The position numbers and the translations under genes are program-made. Of a DNA stretch of 36,881 nucleotides, positions 9,580 through 19,463 are shown in pieces. The DNA is from Syntrophaceae bacterium (GTDB lineage: Bacteria > Desulfobacterota > Syntrophia > Syntrophales > UBA5619). Location of the stretch: positions 18,443 to 55,323 of the forward strand of contig PLLC01000093.1 in the NCBI GenBank assembly GCA_003141195.1. Reading direction: 5' to 3'. The notes beneath the pieces were generated by a model. The model saw only the letters and a program-made list of their open reading frames with translations, was not told the DNA's origin and did not search any database. Position 1 is the first letter of the stretch. Each line of letters starts with the position of its first letter.

Positions 9580-10103
9580 CAGACGATCGCTCCTTTCTCC
9601 ATCTCGTCGCTCCAGGACCGCCCGCCGTCCCTGTACAGGAACAGGAGCTTCTGGATGAACCGGGCGCCGAACATGACCCCGCTGACGGGCATGATGAGGT
9701 ACACGATCCACAGCGGGAACTGACTGTCCGTGGAACCCTGTCCCGTGGCGTAGTAATCCTGGACGAGGAGGATCCCGAAGTAGGTGTAAAAGAGGCAGAA
9801 GGCGATGCCCAGGGAGTGGGCAAACGTGCTGACACCCCGCTTCAGCCTGACGGGCATCATGTCGTAGAACATGTCCACCTTGATGTGGTGGTTGGTCCGG
9901 AGGGCCTGGGACATGCCCGCAAAGGTCCCCCAGACGACGAAATATACGGAGAATTCATCCAGAAGCGACTCCGGCATGCCCCAGACGTACCGGAGGGTGA
10001 CGTTGACCATGATGAGGGTGAGGCCGGTGAAGAGGAGGATCCCGGAGGTCCATTCCTCAAAGGCCTCGTAGAATCGAGACCATCTGCTTTTTTCCTTGTT
10101 CAT
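9579..10103 (-). CDS. dctQ: TRAP transporter small permease (DctQ)
   Basis: MNKEKSRWSRFYEAFEEWTSGILLFTGLTLIMVNVTLRYVW..., hydrophobic, between dctP and dctM. Confidence 0.92.
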   Translation of the reverse strand: MNKEKSRWSRFYEAFEEWTSGILLFTGLTLIMVNVTLRYVWGMPESLLDEFSVYFVVWGTFAGMSQALRTNHHIKVDMFYDMMPVRLKRGVSTFAHSLGIAFCLFYTYFGILLVQDYYATGQGSTDSQFPLWIVYLIMPVSGVMFGARFIQKLLFLYRDGGRSWSDEMEKGAIV

Positions 10104-10182
10104 GTTTCCTCCGCAAAGGCTATGGGGGCGGGCCCGCCCGCAGCGGGACCGCTCCCCCGTTTCCATGGATGGCCGCCGGCCG

Positions 10183-11187
10183 CTATTTCAGACTCTTGGC
10201 GTAATCGAGGTTGGCCTTGCCGATCTTGTCCTCATACGACTTGTACAGGGGCGCCAGGGCTTTGACGAATTCCTGCCGCTCCGCCGGAGTGAGGGTGTAA
10301 ACCTCCACCTTGCCGGACTTCTTCATGATCTCGAGGCTCTTGTCGTTGAGATCTTCGCTCAGGCTCCGTTCATAGGCGGTCGCCTGTTTCATGGCATCCG
10401 TGAAAAGGTTCTGCTGGTCCGGCTTCAGGCTGTCCCAGAACTTCACGTTCGTCATGACGATGTAGTCGATCCGGGTGAAGTTGCCGATGGTGAGGTACTT
10501 GGCCACTTCGTAGAACTTCATCGTCTCATGGTTGTTGAAGGTGTTGTCCAAGCCGTCGATGGCCTTGCTGTTGAGGGCCTGGTAAACCTCGGCGAAGGCC
10601 ATGGTCTGGGACCCGGCGCCGAGGGTCTTGTTGCGAGCGTCGAGCAAGCCGCCGCTCTGTACGCGGAGCTTCAGCCCCTTGAAGTCCTCCGGCTTTTTGA
10701 GGGGACGCTTCTGGTTGATAAACTGCGTGAAGCCGTTCGGCCACTGCGCGATCCCGATGAATCCCGCCCGCCGAAGGCTGTTGAACATTTCCTTGCCCTT
10801 GTCGGACGCCCAGAAGGTCTCGGCGGCATCCTCGCTGGCGAACAGGAACGGCATGTCCACGATCTGGAACTGGGGGTTGAATCCCACCATCTTCGTCATG
10901 GACGGGGCGATGACCTGGACGTTGTTGGCCCGCAGGGCCTCTAATTCCTCCTTGTCGCCGTAGAGCATGGAGGAGGGGTAAAGCTTCACGTCGAAGACGC
11001 CGGTTTTGTCAAGGAGTTCCTTGAACTTCATGCATGCCTGCCCCTTGGGCGTCATATCGGCGACGACGTGGGAGAACTTGACTTCGATCTTCTGGGCGTT
11101 GGCGATGCCCCCGTACAGGAGAAACGCGGCGGCCAGAAATACGACGGTAAAGACAACTCCGGTCTTTCTTGCTTTGATCCTTTTCAT
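10183..11187 (-). CDS. dctP: TRAP transporter substrate-binding protein (DctP family)
   Basis: Signal peptide followed by AQKIEVKFSHVVADMTPKGQAC...; typical DctP sequence (LKLRVQSGG, AFAEVYQALNSKAIDGLDN). Confidence 0.95.
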   Translation of the reverse strand: MKRIKARKTGVVFTVVFLAAAFLLYGGIANAQKIEVKFSHVVADMTPKGQACMKFKELLDKTGVFDVKLYPSSMLYGDKEELEALRANNVQVIAPSMTKMVGFNPQFQIVDMPFLFASEDAAETFWASDKGKEMFNSLRRAGFIGIAQWPNGFTQFINQKRPLKKPEDFKGLKLRVQSGGLLDARNKTLGAGSQTMAFAEVYQALNSKAIDGLDNTFNNHETMKFYEVAKYLTIGNFTRIDYIVMTNVKFWDSLKPDQQNLFTDAMKQATAYERSLSEDLNDKSLEIMKKSGKVEVYTLTPAERQEFVKALAPLYKSYEDKIGKANLDYAKSLK

Positions 11188-11253
11188 GAACAACCTCCTT
11201 CTTTTGGTTTTGATGGTTCTGGTGCAGGATTTGACTTCCCTTCCCTCTTTGCC

Positions 11254-12084
11254 CTACGTGCCCGCCGTAAAAGGCGGCGCCTCAATCTTAGGCTTCCGTT
11301 CCGCATTCGGCGGCAGGGGATGGGTCTTGGCGCAGGCATGATCCTTCCCCAAATGTAAGTAATCCCGTACAAGATCCCGCTTCAGAAGCTGGATCGCCCG
11401 GGCGGGGTCCACGCCCTTGGGACAGGCGTTGGAGCACTCGCCGGCGTAGTGACAGCCGAAGACCCCGTGGCTTTTCGCCACGAGATCCTTCCGTTCCCCG
11501 CCCCCGTCGTCACGGGAGTCCGTATTGTACCGGTAGGCCTGCGTGAGGGCCATGGGGCCGGGGTACTGCCTGTCCGTCGCCATGGTGGGGCAGGCGGCCA
11601 TGCAGACTCCGCACTTGATGCAGTAGGTAAACTGGAGGAACTCCTCAAGTTGATGCGGGCTCTGGAAATATTCCCCGGACGGTTTTTCCATCTCCTGGGT
11701 GTCCTTGCGGATGATGTAAGGCTGGACCCGCTGGTGGACGCCGAACATGGGAACGAGGTCGGGCACGAGGTCCCGGATGATGTTGAAGTTGGGCAGGGCC
11801 CCTACGGTAAGGACGCTGTCCGTCAAATCCAGGGTCTGCGTGTTGCACGCGAGCGTCGGCTTGCCGTTGATGAGCATGGCGCAGGATCCGCAGACGCCCA
11901 TGCGGCAGGAAAAGCGGAAGGCGAGGGACGGATCCTGCTCTTCCTTGATGACGTGGATGCAGTCCAGGACCGTCATGCCCTTTTCCACCTGCAGCACGTA
12001 CTTCTGGATCCGGGGCTCCTCATCCGTGACCGGATCGAACCGCCGGATGTAAAACGTAATGGGAACTTTCTTCATCTGTTCCAT
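11254..12084 (-). CDS. sdhB: Succinate dehydrogenase/fumarate reductase iron-sulfur subunit
   Basis: 276 aa; CRMGVCGSCAMLINGKPTLAC [2Fe-2S] motif, CIKCGVCMAACP and CxxxxECSNACPKGVDP. Confidence 0.95.
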   Translation of the reverse strand: MEQMKKVPITFYIRRFDPVTDEEPRIQKYVLQVEKGMTVLDCIHVIKEEQDPSLAFRFSCRMGVCGSCAMLINGKPTLACNTQTLDLTDSVLTVGALPNFNIIRDLVPDLVPMFGVHQRVQPYIIRKDTQEMEKPSGEYFQSPHQLEEFLQFTYCIKCGVCMAACPTMATDRQYPGPMALTQAYRYNTDSRDDGGGERKDLVAKSHGVFGCHYAGECSNACPKGVDPARAIQLLKRDLVRDYLHLGKDHACAKTHPLPPNAERKPKIEAPPFTAGT

Positions 12085-12093
12085 GTCTCCTCC

Positions 12094-12468
12094 TTACAGG
12101 GCTTTCCCGAGCGCTCTTGCGGCAATGGCGGCGTACGTCCCGATGACGAACAGAACAATCCCCGCGCACCACAGGAACTTCGTGATGAACCGCTGCCCCC
12201 CCCGGGAGGGGCCCAGCTCGAAAAGGATCGTCCGCAGGCCGAAGAATCCGTGGTAGAGAACGGCGGCCAGCAGGAAGATGTACGTCACGGTGAAGAAGAG
12301 GTTCTTGCCCCGCCAGGAGACGTTCTCCCAGGCCACGGCGTCCGAACCCGCGGGGTTGAAGATGCCGAGTATCGCACTCATATGCACCGCCGTCATGTGG
12401 AGCCCACCCAGGATGAAGATGACGATGCCCGCGATGATAAACCAGGTCCAGCTATATGTTTCACGCAT
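12094..12468 (-). CDS. sdhD: Succinate dehydrogenase/fumarate reductase membrane anchor (SdhD-like)
   Basis: 124 aa, three hydrophobic segments, between sdhC-like and sdhB. Confidence 0.8.
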   Translation of the reverse strand: MRETYSWTWFIIAGIVIFILGGLHMTAVHMSAILGIFNPAGSDAVAWENVSWRGKNLFFTVTYIFLLAAVLYHGFFGLRTILFELGPSRGGQRFITKFLWCAGIVLFVIGTYAAIAARALGKAL

Positions 12469-12480
12469 GTCGCACCCCCT

Positions 12481-12918
12481 TTAATGCAGGACAAAGATGT
12501 TCATGCCCCCCGCCAGAATGACCACGGCGGCGATGACCATGACGACGATCATGAGGGGTCTTTGCACGTTGAGGGAGGACCGGTACGGGTAAACCGGCTC
12601 CTCCGCCTTCCCCACGGCGAAACCGAGCTCGATGAGGATGAGCCGGAGGCCGTTGAGGGCATGGAAGGCGAACCCGAAGTACACGACAAACTCGCCGAGT
12701 TTGAAAACGGGGTGTTTGAGAACATTCATGGCCGCATTCCAGCTTTCCGGTCCGAAGATTCGGACGGAGCTTTCGAAGATGTGCATCATAAAAAAGAGAA
12801 GAATCCCCAGTCCGGCGACCCGGTGAATGATGTAGAGGTAGCGCTCGATACCCCAGCGGCCGCCGCCGAGCCAGCCGATGATGCCAAAATGATTGTCGAA
12901 TTGTTTCGTCTCTCTCAT
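12481..12918 (-). CDS. sdhC: Succinate dehydrogenase/fumarate reductase cytochrome b subunit (SdhC-like)
   Basis: 145 aa; IHRVAGLGILLFFMMHIFE and FHALNGLRLILIELG. Confidence 0.87.
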   Translation of the reverse strand: MRETKQFDNHFGIIGWLGGGRWGIERYLYIIHRVAGLGILLFFMMHIFESSVRIFGPESWNAAMNVLKHPVFKLGEFVVYFGFAFHALNGLRLILIELGFAVGKAEEPVYPYRSSLNVQRPLMIVVMVIAAVVILAGGMNIFVLH

Positions 12919-12928
12919 CGATCCCCCC

Positions 12929-14683
12929 TTAGTATTTCCGCTCTACCGGTTTCCAGTTCGTGATGGCCACCGGCTTGTAACTGAGCACGGGCCCTTCCTT
13001 GGTGTAGCCGACGAGGGTGTGCTTCAGCCAGTGGTTATCATCCCGGGTCTTGAAATCCCTCCGGGAATGGGCCCCCCGGGACTCCTGCCGGGCCAGGGCC
13101 GCCGTGATGATGGCCTCGGCGAGATCGAGGAGGTTTTCGATCTCCAGGACATTCACGAGGTTCGTGTTGTAGATGCCGCTCTTGTCCACAACGGAGACGC
13201 CGGCAAAGCGTTTCTTAAGGGCCTCGACCTTTTTCAGACCTTCCGCCATGCCCGCGGCATCGCGGTAAACCCCTGCGGACTTGTCCATCACCTCGCGGAG
13301 TTCCTTTTTGATGGCGTAGGGATCTTCCCCGCCCTTCCGCTCGCAAAGTCCGACAAAGATCCGCTCCCACTCCGCGTCGATGGGGCCCGCCGGCAGTTTT
13401 TGCAGGGGCGGGTCCGACTGGAGGTACTTCACGATCTCCCCCCCGGTGATGCCCCCCCACACGAGGCATTCCGCAGTGGAATTACAACCGAGACGATTGG
13501 CTCCGTGCAAAGAGTGGCAGGCAACCTCTCCTGCCGCCCAAACACCACGCATGGCGGTTGCACCGTTGATGTCCGCCTCGATCCCGCCCATGGAGTAATG
13601 GGCAACCGGTCTCACTGGAATCGGCGTGAGGATCGGATCCAGGGCCAGGAACTTCATGCAAACTTCCCGGATCAAGGGAAGGGCATGATTGATCTTTTCC
13701 GCCCCCAGGTGTGTCAGATCCAAGTGGACGTAATCCAAACCGCCGGGGCCGGGAAAACCCCGGCCTTCCAGGATCTCGGTCATTTCGGACCGCGAGACGA
13801 TATCCCGCGGCGCCAGTTCCATGAATTTCGCAGCATACTTTTCCATGAGACGCTTGCCTTCGGAATTTCTCAGATATCCTCCTTCGCCTCGGCAAGCCTC
13901 CGTCATCAGGATGCCCGAAGGGACAAGACCGGTGGGGTGAAACTGCAGAAACTCGGGATCTTCCATATGAAGACCGGCCCGGTATGCGATCGCCTGGCCA
14001 TCGCCGCTGACGGTCTGGGAGTAGGTCGTAAAAGCGTACAGCGTTCCCAGTCCGCCGGAGGCGACGAGCATCGCCTTGGCCCGCAGCACCATGAATTTCC
14101 CCGTGGGCATGAAGATCCCCGCCAGCCCGCAGAATTCGCTGTTCTCCACCAGGATGGACGTCGCGAAAAATTCATCGTACCGGGAAAAATTTTGATACTG
14201 CATCAAGGTGTCATAAAGGGTCTGGACCTCGAAGAAGCCGGTTTTATCCGCCGCCATCGTGGCCCTGGGGAAGCTGTGTCCACCGAAGGGACGCTGCTGG
14301 ATACGGCCATCGGGGCGTCTCGACCAAGGCATTCCCCAGTGATCCATTTGCAGGATCTCTTTCGGACTGGTTTCCACGAATCGATCCACTACGTCCTGAT
14401 CCGCGAGAAAATCGGCGCCTTTGACCGTGTCCCAGGAATGCAGCTCCAGGTTGTCGCCGTCCTCTTCGCGCATGACGGCCGCCGTGCCGCCTTCCGCGCA
14501 GACGGAATGGGGACGTTGAATTTGGACTTTCGAAACAAGCCCGATGTTGATGGTGTCTTTGGATTTGCGTGCGATCTCGACCGCCGCACGCAGTCCCGCA
14601 AGCCCCGTTCCAAAAATCAGCACATCGTGTGTAACCACTTCCATTTCTCTGCCACCATACCCTGAAGTTTTCATATCCCTCAT
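12929..14683 (-). CDS. sdhA: Succinate dehydrogenase/fumarate reductase flavoprotein subunit
   Basis: 584 aa; FAD-binding GTGLAGLRAAVE, RPHSVCAEGG, GVWAAGEVACHSLHGANRLGCNSTAE. Exact start uncertain (several ATGs). Confidence 0.95.
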   Translation of the reverse strand: MRDMKTSGYGGREMEVVTHDVLIFGTGLAGLRAAVEIARKSKDTINIGLVSKVQIQRPHSVCAEGGTAAVMREEDGDNLELHSWDTVKGADFLADQDVVDRFVETSPKEILQMDHWGMPWSRRPDGRIQQRPFGGHSFPRATMAADKTGFFEVQTLYDTLMQYQNFSRYDEFFATSILVENSEFCGLAGIFMPTGKFMVLRAKAMLVASGGLGTLYAFTTYSQTVSGDGQAIAYRAGLHMEDPEFLQFHPTGLVPSGILMTEACRGEGGYLRNSEGKRLMEKYAAKFMELAPRDIVSRSEMTEILEGRGFPGPGGLDYVHLDLTHLGAEKINHALPLIREVCMKFLALDPILTPIPVRPVAHYSMGGIEADINGATAMRGVWAAGEVACHSLHGANRLGCNSTAECLVWGGITGGEIVKYLQSDPPLQKLPAGPIDAEWERIFVGLCERKGGEDPYAIKKELREVMDKSAGVYRDAAGMAEGLKKVEALKKRFAGVSVVDKSGIYNTNLVNVLEIENLLDLAEAIITAALARQESRGAHSRRDFKTRDDNHWLKHTLVGYTKEGPVLSYKPVAITNWKPVERKY

Positions 14684-14700
14684 CCTAATTAAGGCACTTG

Positions 14701-15258
14701 TCAGTCTTTCCGATATTTTTTTGCGCCTTCGACATAAAGATCGTTGCCCTTCGTGTCGTTGATCACAACCACCGGAAAATCCTCTACTTCCAGTCTATGG
14801 ATGGCTTCAGGCCCGAGGTCTTCATACGCAACCACTTGCGCCTTCTTGATGCTCTTTGCGAGCACCGCTCCGGCGCCGCCGGTGGCCCCAAAGTAAATCG
14901 CTTTATTTTTTTTCATCGCCTGGATGACTTCGGGCGCCCGATTCCCCTTGCCGATCATCCCTTTCATGCCGATCTCCATCAGCCTGGGGGCGTAGGCATC
15001 CATCCGGTAGCTCGTCGTCGGTCCCGCAGAGCCGATCGGCTTGCCGGGCCTGGCCGGCGCCGGTCCCACATAGTAGATGACCTGGCCGCGAACATCCATG
15101 GGAAGTTCTTTCCCCTGATTCAGAAGGTCGATCATGCGTTTGTGGGCCGCGTCTCTGCCCGTGTAAATGACGCCGCTGATCAGAACCTTGTCACCGATCT
15201 TCAATTGATCGACATCTTCCTCGGTCAAGGGGGTCTTCAGTCGAATTACGTTTGCCAT
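14701..15258 (-). CDS. Class I fumarate hydratase, beta (C-terminal) subunit
   Basis: Start MANVIRLKTPLTEEDVDQLKIGDKVLISGVIYTGRDAAHKRM; YYVGPAPARPGKPIGSAGPTTSYRMD. Confidence 0.94.
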   Translation of the reverse strand: MANVIRLKTPLTEEDVDQLKIGDKVLISGVIYTGRDAAHKRMIDLLNQGKELPMDVRGQVIYYVGPAPARPGKPIGSAGPTTSYRMDAYAPRLMEIGMKGMIGKGNRAPEVIQAMKKNKAIYFGATGGAGAVLAKSIKKAQVVAYEDLGPEAIHRLEVEDFPVVVINDTKGNDLYVEGAKKYRKD

Positions 15259-15274
15259 GCTATCCCTCCATCTT

Positions 15275-16114
15275 TTAGATCGTCGCTTCCTTGTGTCTGT
15301 TTGCATGACACTGCACGTTCACTGCAAGCGGCAGGCTGGCGATATGACAGGGTTCCACCTCAAAAAAGACGTCCAGCGCCGTCGTATTGCCGCCGTAACC
15401 CATGGGACCGATCCCGAGTTTGTTGATCCTCTCCAGGACCTCCCGTTCCATCTTGGCAATTTCCGGGTCGGGATTCCGCTGCCCCACTTTCCGCAACAGG
15501 GCCTTCTTGGCCAGAATGGCTGTCCTCTCGAATGTACCCCCGATGCCGACGCCTACAATCGTCGGAGGACAGGGGTTGGAACCGGCTTCTTTCATGCGGT
15601 TGACGATGAAATCCTGGACGCCTTCAGCGCCCGCCGAAGGCGTCAGCATGTGGACGCGGCTCATATTCTCCGCCCCCCCCCCCTTCGGAACAGCCATGAT
15701 TCTGATCTTGTCGCCGGGAACGATATCATAATGGATGATCGCCGGGGTATTGTCCCCGGTATTCTTTCGGGTAAAGGGATGGCAGGCCGATTTTCTCAAG
15801 TATCCCTCTTGGTACCCCTGCCGCACGCCCTCGTTAATGGCGTCCCTCAGATTCCCCCCGACCACATGAACATCCTGACCCATATCGACGAATACGACGG
15901 CAAGCCCCGTATCCTGGCAGATGGGGTACTCACCCTGCGATGCGATTGCGACGTTCTGCTTCAGTTCCTTGATCACTTCCCGCGCAACGGGGGACTCATC
16001 GCTCTGAATCCTCCGGTCGAATTCGTCAACAACATCCTGCCCCAATTTATAATTGGCGTCGATAAAGAGGTCCTTGACCGTCTTGACAATCTTGTCAACC
16101 TGGATCTCCCTCAT
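15275..16114 (-). CDS. Class I fumarate hydratase, alpha (N-terminal) subunit
   Basis: 279 aa; CQDTG, CPPTIVGVGIGGTFE, MGYGGNTTALDVFFE. Confidence 0.95.
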   Translation of the reverse strand: MREIQVDKIVKTVKDLFIDANYKLGQDVVDEFDRRIQSDESPVAREVIKELKQNVAIASQGEYPICQDTGLAVVFVDMGQDVHVVGGNLRDAINEGVRQGYQEGYLRKSACHPFTRKNTGDNTPAIIHYDIVPGDKIRIMAVPKGGGAENMSRVHMLTPSAGAEGVQDFIVNRMKEAGSNPCPPTIVGVGIGGTFERTAILAKKALLRKVGQRNPDPEIAKMEREVLERINKLGIGPMGYGGNTTALDVFFEVEPCHIASLPLAVNVQCHANRHKEATI

Positions 16115-16132
16115 GCTTGACCCCCTTTCTCT

Positions 16133-17590
16133 TTATTTCTTCACCTGTTCAATGGCCCGTTTCAGGGCGTTCTGGAGCATGCTGAGAGGCGGTTTCCGGA
16201 TGAACCCTTCCTCCATGAGGTGGTGGATGAGTTTGCGGGATTCCTTGATGTCATCCTCGGCCTGCTTGAAGGCCTCCTTGGCCGTCATCTTCACCCGGGC
16301 CACGCCGTCTTTAATGGCCTGCATGGCCACGTCGCGGGCCTCGGCGGGAAAGATCTCCCACTCATCCATCTTGGGCATGATGTTGTCCGGGTTGATGCCC
16401 CGCTTCTCTGCGGTCTTGGCCATGGAGTGGGCCGCGGCGATGGCCATGTTATCCGTGATCTTCGAGGCCTTGACGAGGAGGGCCCCCTTCAGGATCCCCG
16501 GGAAGCCGAGGGAGTTGTTCACCTGGTTGGGGAAGTCCCCGCGGCCCGTGGCGGCGATGTAGGCCCCCGCTTCCTTGGCGGCGTAGGGGTAGATCTCCGG
16601 AACGGGGTTCGCGCAGGCAAAGACGATGGACTTCTTCGCCATGGAACTCACCCAGGCGGGCTTGATCACGTCCGGTCCCGGAGTGGAGAGGGCGATCAGG
16701 ACGTCGGCGCCCTTCATGGCCGCGTCAATGGAATTGACCTTCTTCGGGTTCGTGGCCTTGCAGATCTCCCACTTCCGGTAGAACCGCTTGTCCGCCTCGA
16801 GGTCCTTGCGGCCCTTGTGGAGTCCCCCCTTGGAATCGCACACGATGATCTTTCCCGGGTCCGCCCCGGCCTGGAGGATCAGGCGGATGGTCGTCGCGTT
16901 CGCGGCCCCGGCGCCGAACATGGTGAGGCGGACGTTCTTCAGTTCCTTGCCCGCCACCTTGAGGGCGCTGAGAAGCCCCGCTAGGGTCACGGAACCGGTC
17001 CCCTGGGCGTCGTCGTGCCAGACGGGGATCTGGCAGGCATCGCGCAGGGTGTCGAGAACCTTGTAGCAGTTCGGCTGGGAGATGTCCTCCAGGTTCACGG
17101 CGCCGAAACTCGGCTCCAGCATCTTGACGAACTCGATGATCTTGTCGGGATCATGCTGGCCCTTGGCGTTGTAACTGTTGATGCACAGGGCGACGCCGTC
17201 CACGCCGCCCAGGTACTTCATGAGGAAGGCCTTGCCTTCCATGACGCCGAGCCCGCCGGACGGCGTCACGTCGCCGTCCCCGAGGACGCGGGTGGAATCG
17301 CTGACGATGGCCACCAGGTTGCCCCGGTTGGTTAGTTCAAATGAGGCTTCGTTGTGGTCCCGGATGCTTGTGGAGATCTTGGATACGCCGGGGGTGTACC
17401 AAACGTTAAACCAGTTGAACCCGTAAACGCCGGCCTTGGGGATGGTCGTCATCTTGCCGCCATAGAATTTGTGGGCATCGTAGGCGAGCTCCTTCAGGAA
17501 CAGGGTCTGCCCCTTGGCGATCTGCGCTTCCGTAAAATTCTTCGGGAAGGCCTTCCGTAAATCGGTCAGTGCAAAGTCAATCTTACTCAT
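16133..17590 (-). CDS. NAD(P)-dependent malic enzyme
   Basis: 485 aa; VYTPGVS-like motif (VWYTPGVSKIS), VNLEDISQPNCYKVLDTLRDACQIPVWHDDAQGTGSVTLAG, FACANPVPEI. Confidence 0.95.
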   Translation of the reverse strand: MSKIDFALTDLRKAFPKNFTEAQIAKGQTLFLKELAYDAHKFYGGKMTTIPKAGVYGFNWFNVWYTPGVSKISTSIRDHNEASFELTNRGNLVAIVSDSTRVLGDGDVTPSGGLGVMEGKAFLMKYLGGVDGVALCINSYNAKGQHDPDKIIEFVKMLEPSFGAVNLEDISQPNCYKVLDTLRDACQIPVWHDDAQGTGSVTLAGLLSALKVAGKELKNVRLTMFGAGAANATTIRLILQAGADPGKIIVCDSKGGLHKGRKDLEADKRFYRKWEICKATNPKKVNSIDAAMKGADVLIALSTPGPDVIKPAWVSSMAKKSIVFACANPVPEIYPYAAKEAGAYIAATGRGDFPNQVNNSLGFPGILKGALLVKASKITDNMAIAAAHSMAKTAEKRGINPDNIMPKMDEWEIFPAEARDVAMQAIKDGVARVKMTAKEAFKQAEDDIKESRKLIHHLMEEGFIRKPPLSMLQNALKRAIEQVKK

Positions 17591-18028
17591 ACAATCCTTA
17601 CTCCTTTCTCTGTGTTTTTTCCTATTTAGGATTCGACGAACCTTCCGATGCGTCGTTGCTCTTCAACCGGGTTTCCTGTTGCAGTGTGCGGAGATGTAAA
17701 ACGAAGGGACGGAGAATGAAGTGCGCCGCCGGACGGGGCCTGTTTTCGAAGCCGTCCATATCGACAAACTGCGTATAATAACAATTCGGCATAGATGCAA
17801 GGGCTGTCTTGGATGGTCTAACCCAAAAGGAAAACCCGCCGCCTTGTGCAAAAAATGTATGTTTTATTATCCTAATCTATTCCATAAAGGCAAGAAAAAA
17901 GTGGAGAAAAAGAACGAGCCCCTGCACGACTCATCCGGCGCCGGTCAGAAATGCCTTGCAGCACGGGCTTTTACGGTGGTCCGCCGGGTCGTCCTGTCTT
18001 TTTCAACAACCTTTGGGAGGCGCGCGCC

Positions 18029-19312
18029 TCAGGATGGGAGGGCGCCCACATCGCGCAGGATTTTCTCGAGCGCCCTGCGCCCTTCGGGATCAAGCTGTTT
18101 CTGCGGCGGGAGGGGAGAACCCACGGGAAATCCCTGCATCTCGAGCCCCGCCTTGACGCAAGCGGCCAGGGAATACCGCTGGAAGGCCACGTTGAGGGGC
18201 CATTGCTTTTTCTGAAGGGCTGCCGCTTCTGCCCACCGGCCCTGCCGGGCTGTTTCGTACAGGGCAATGCTCTGCTCGGGAATGACGCACGCGGGACCGG
18301 ACATCCAGCCGACGCCGCCGATGAGAAACACGAACAGGGGAACGGAAGAGGTATCGCTGAAGAGTTTGATCCGGTCGCCGAGGGTCGTGACGATGGACAT
18401 GAGTTTGCCTACGTTCCCCGACGCATCCTTAAGGTATTGGATATTCGGTTCCCCGGCGAGCTCCCGGAGCGCCTCGACGGAAAAATCCCAGGTCTGGAAT
18501 TTCGGATTCGTGTACAGGGTGACGGGGCAAGACACAGCGCGGGCCACGGCCCGGAAATGGGCAACGACCTGCTGGTCGTTGAGGGGAAAGTAGCCCGGCA
18601 TGACGGCCAGGATCCCGTCCACGCCCAGTTTCTCCGTCTCTGCAGCCTCCCGGACGGCGCCGGGGGTTGACAGATTGCAGACACCCGCCACAACGGGAAC
18701 CCGTCCTGCCGCAGCCCGGACCGTGACCTCCACGGTCCGCCGCTTCGTCTCCCAGTCCAGATAGGGGGCCTCGCCGGTGCTGCCCAGGGGCGTCAGGCCG
18801 TGCACCCCCTTGCGGATCAGGTGTTCCACGAGATCGGCGAGGGGCTGTTCCTTCAGCTTGCCCGCCTCGGTGAGGGGTGTAACCAGATAGGGGAAAATGC
18901 CGGTGAATGCCTTGGCGCCCATGTGATCCTCCTTGTTGCTTCCTGCCTGCCCGTTGCCTCTGTCTGTTTTAATGGCAGAGCATTTTGCGCTCAGAATCGA
19001 CATAAGATGGCTCACGGCGACATCCCGCTGCGTCTTACGGCGCATGGGCCGCTCAAAGTCCACCAGATATCGGACACCTCTCCCCTCACGTTTTTTGCTG
19101 ATGTAGCCACCTTGGTCCAGATCGCTGATGATCAACCGGACGCTACGCTCCGTGATACCAACTTCCTGAGAAATCTCCCGGGCGGTGATCCGAGGATGTT
19201 TGGCCAGCAGCGATAGAACCGCCGCGTGGTTTGTGATAAAGGTCCACCGCTTTTCGCACTCACCGTAACGACTGATTTTTTTAGGGTCAACATTGGTCAT
19301 GGGACAAGCCAT
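18029..19312 (-). CDS. HTH (winged-helix) region in frame with a DapA/dihydrodipicolinate synthase-family protein; probably two cistrons, with DapA starting at 18922
   Basis: N-terminal ITAREISQEVGITERSVRLIISDLDQGGYI helix-turn-helix; C-terminal TPLGSTGEAPYL and YLKDASGN (Schiff-base Lys). AAGGAGGATCAC directly precedes an in-frame ATG at 18922. Confidence 0.85.
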   Translation of the reverse strand: MACPMTNVDPKKISRYGECEKRWTFITNHAAVLSLLAKHPRITAREISQEVGITERSVRLIISDLDQGGYISKKREGRGVRYLVDFERPMRRKTQRDVAVSHLMSILSAKCSAIKTDRGNGQAGSNKEDHMGAKAFTGIFPYLVTPLTEAGKLKEQPLADLVEHLIRKGVHGLTPLGSTGEAPYLDWETKRRTVEVTVRAAAGRVPVVAGVCNLSTPGAVREAAETEKLGVDGILAVMPGYFPLNDQQVVAHFRAVARAVSCPVTLYTNPKFQTWDFSVEALRELAGEPNIQYLKDASGNVGKLMSIVTTLGDRIKLFSDTSSVPLFVFLIGGVGWMSGPACVIPEQSIALYETARQGRWAEAAALQKKQWPLNVAFQRYSLAACVKAGLEMQGFPVGSPLPPQKQLDPEGRRALEKILRDVGALPS

Positions 19313-19463
19313 CTTTTACTTGACAAGCAACCTATTTAAGGGATAACTCATGAACAACATTTCATGAATTATAGTTCTTATGTTTTATGCATAGCAGAAC
19401 ATCAGTTATTCCGCAATCAATTTATGAGTCAATCCTCATAACTATGCGGAGCATGAGGAACCG

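Noticed and set aside
17721-17930. ORF with CKGC...CKKC (zinc-ribbon-like) upstream of the malic enzyme gene
   Set aside because: Only a four-Cys pattern in a short ORF with no clear start or conserved context; insufficient support.
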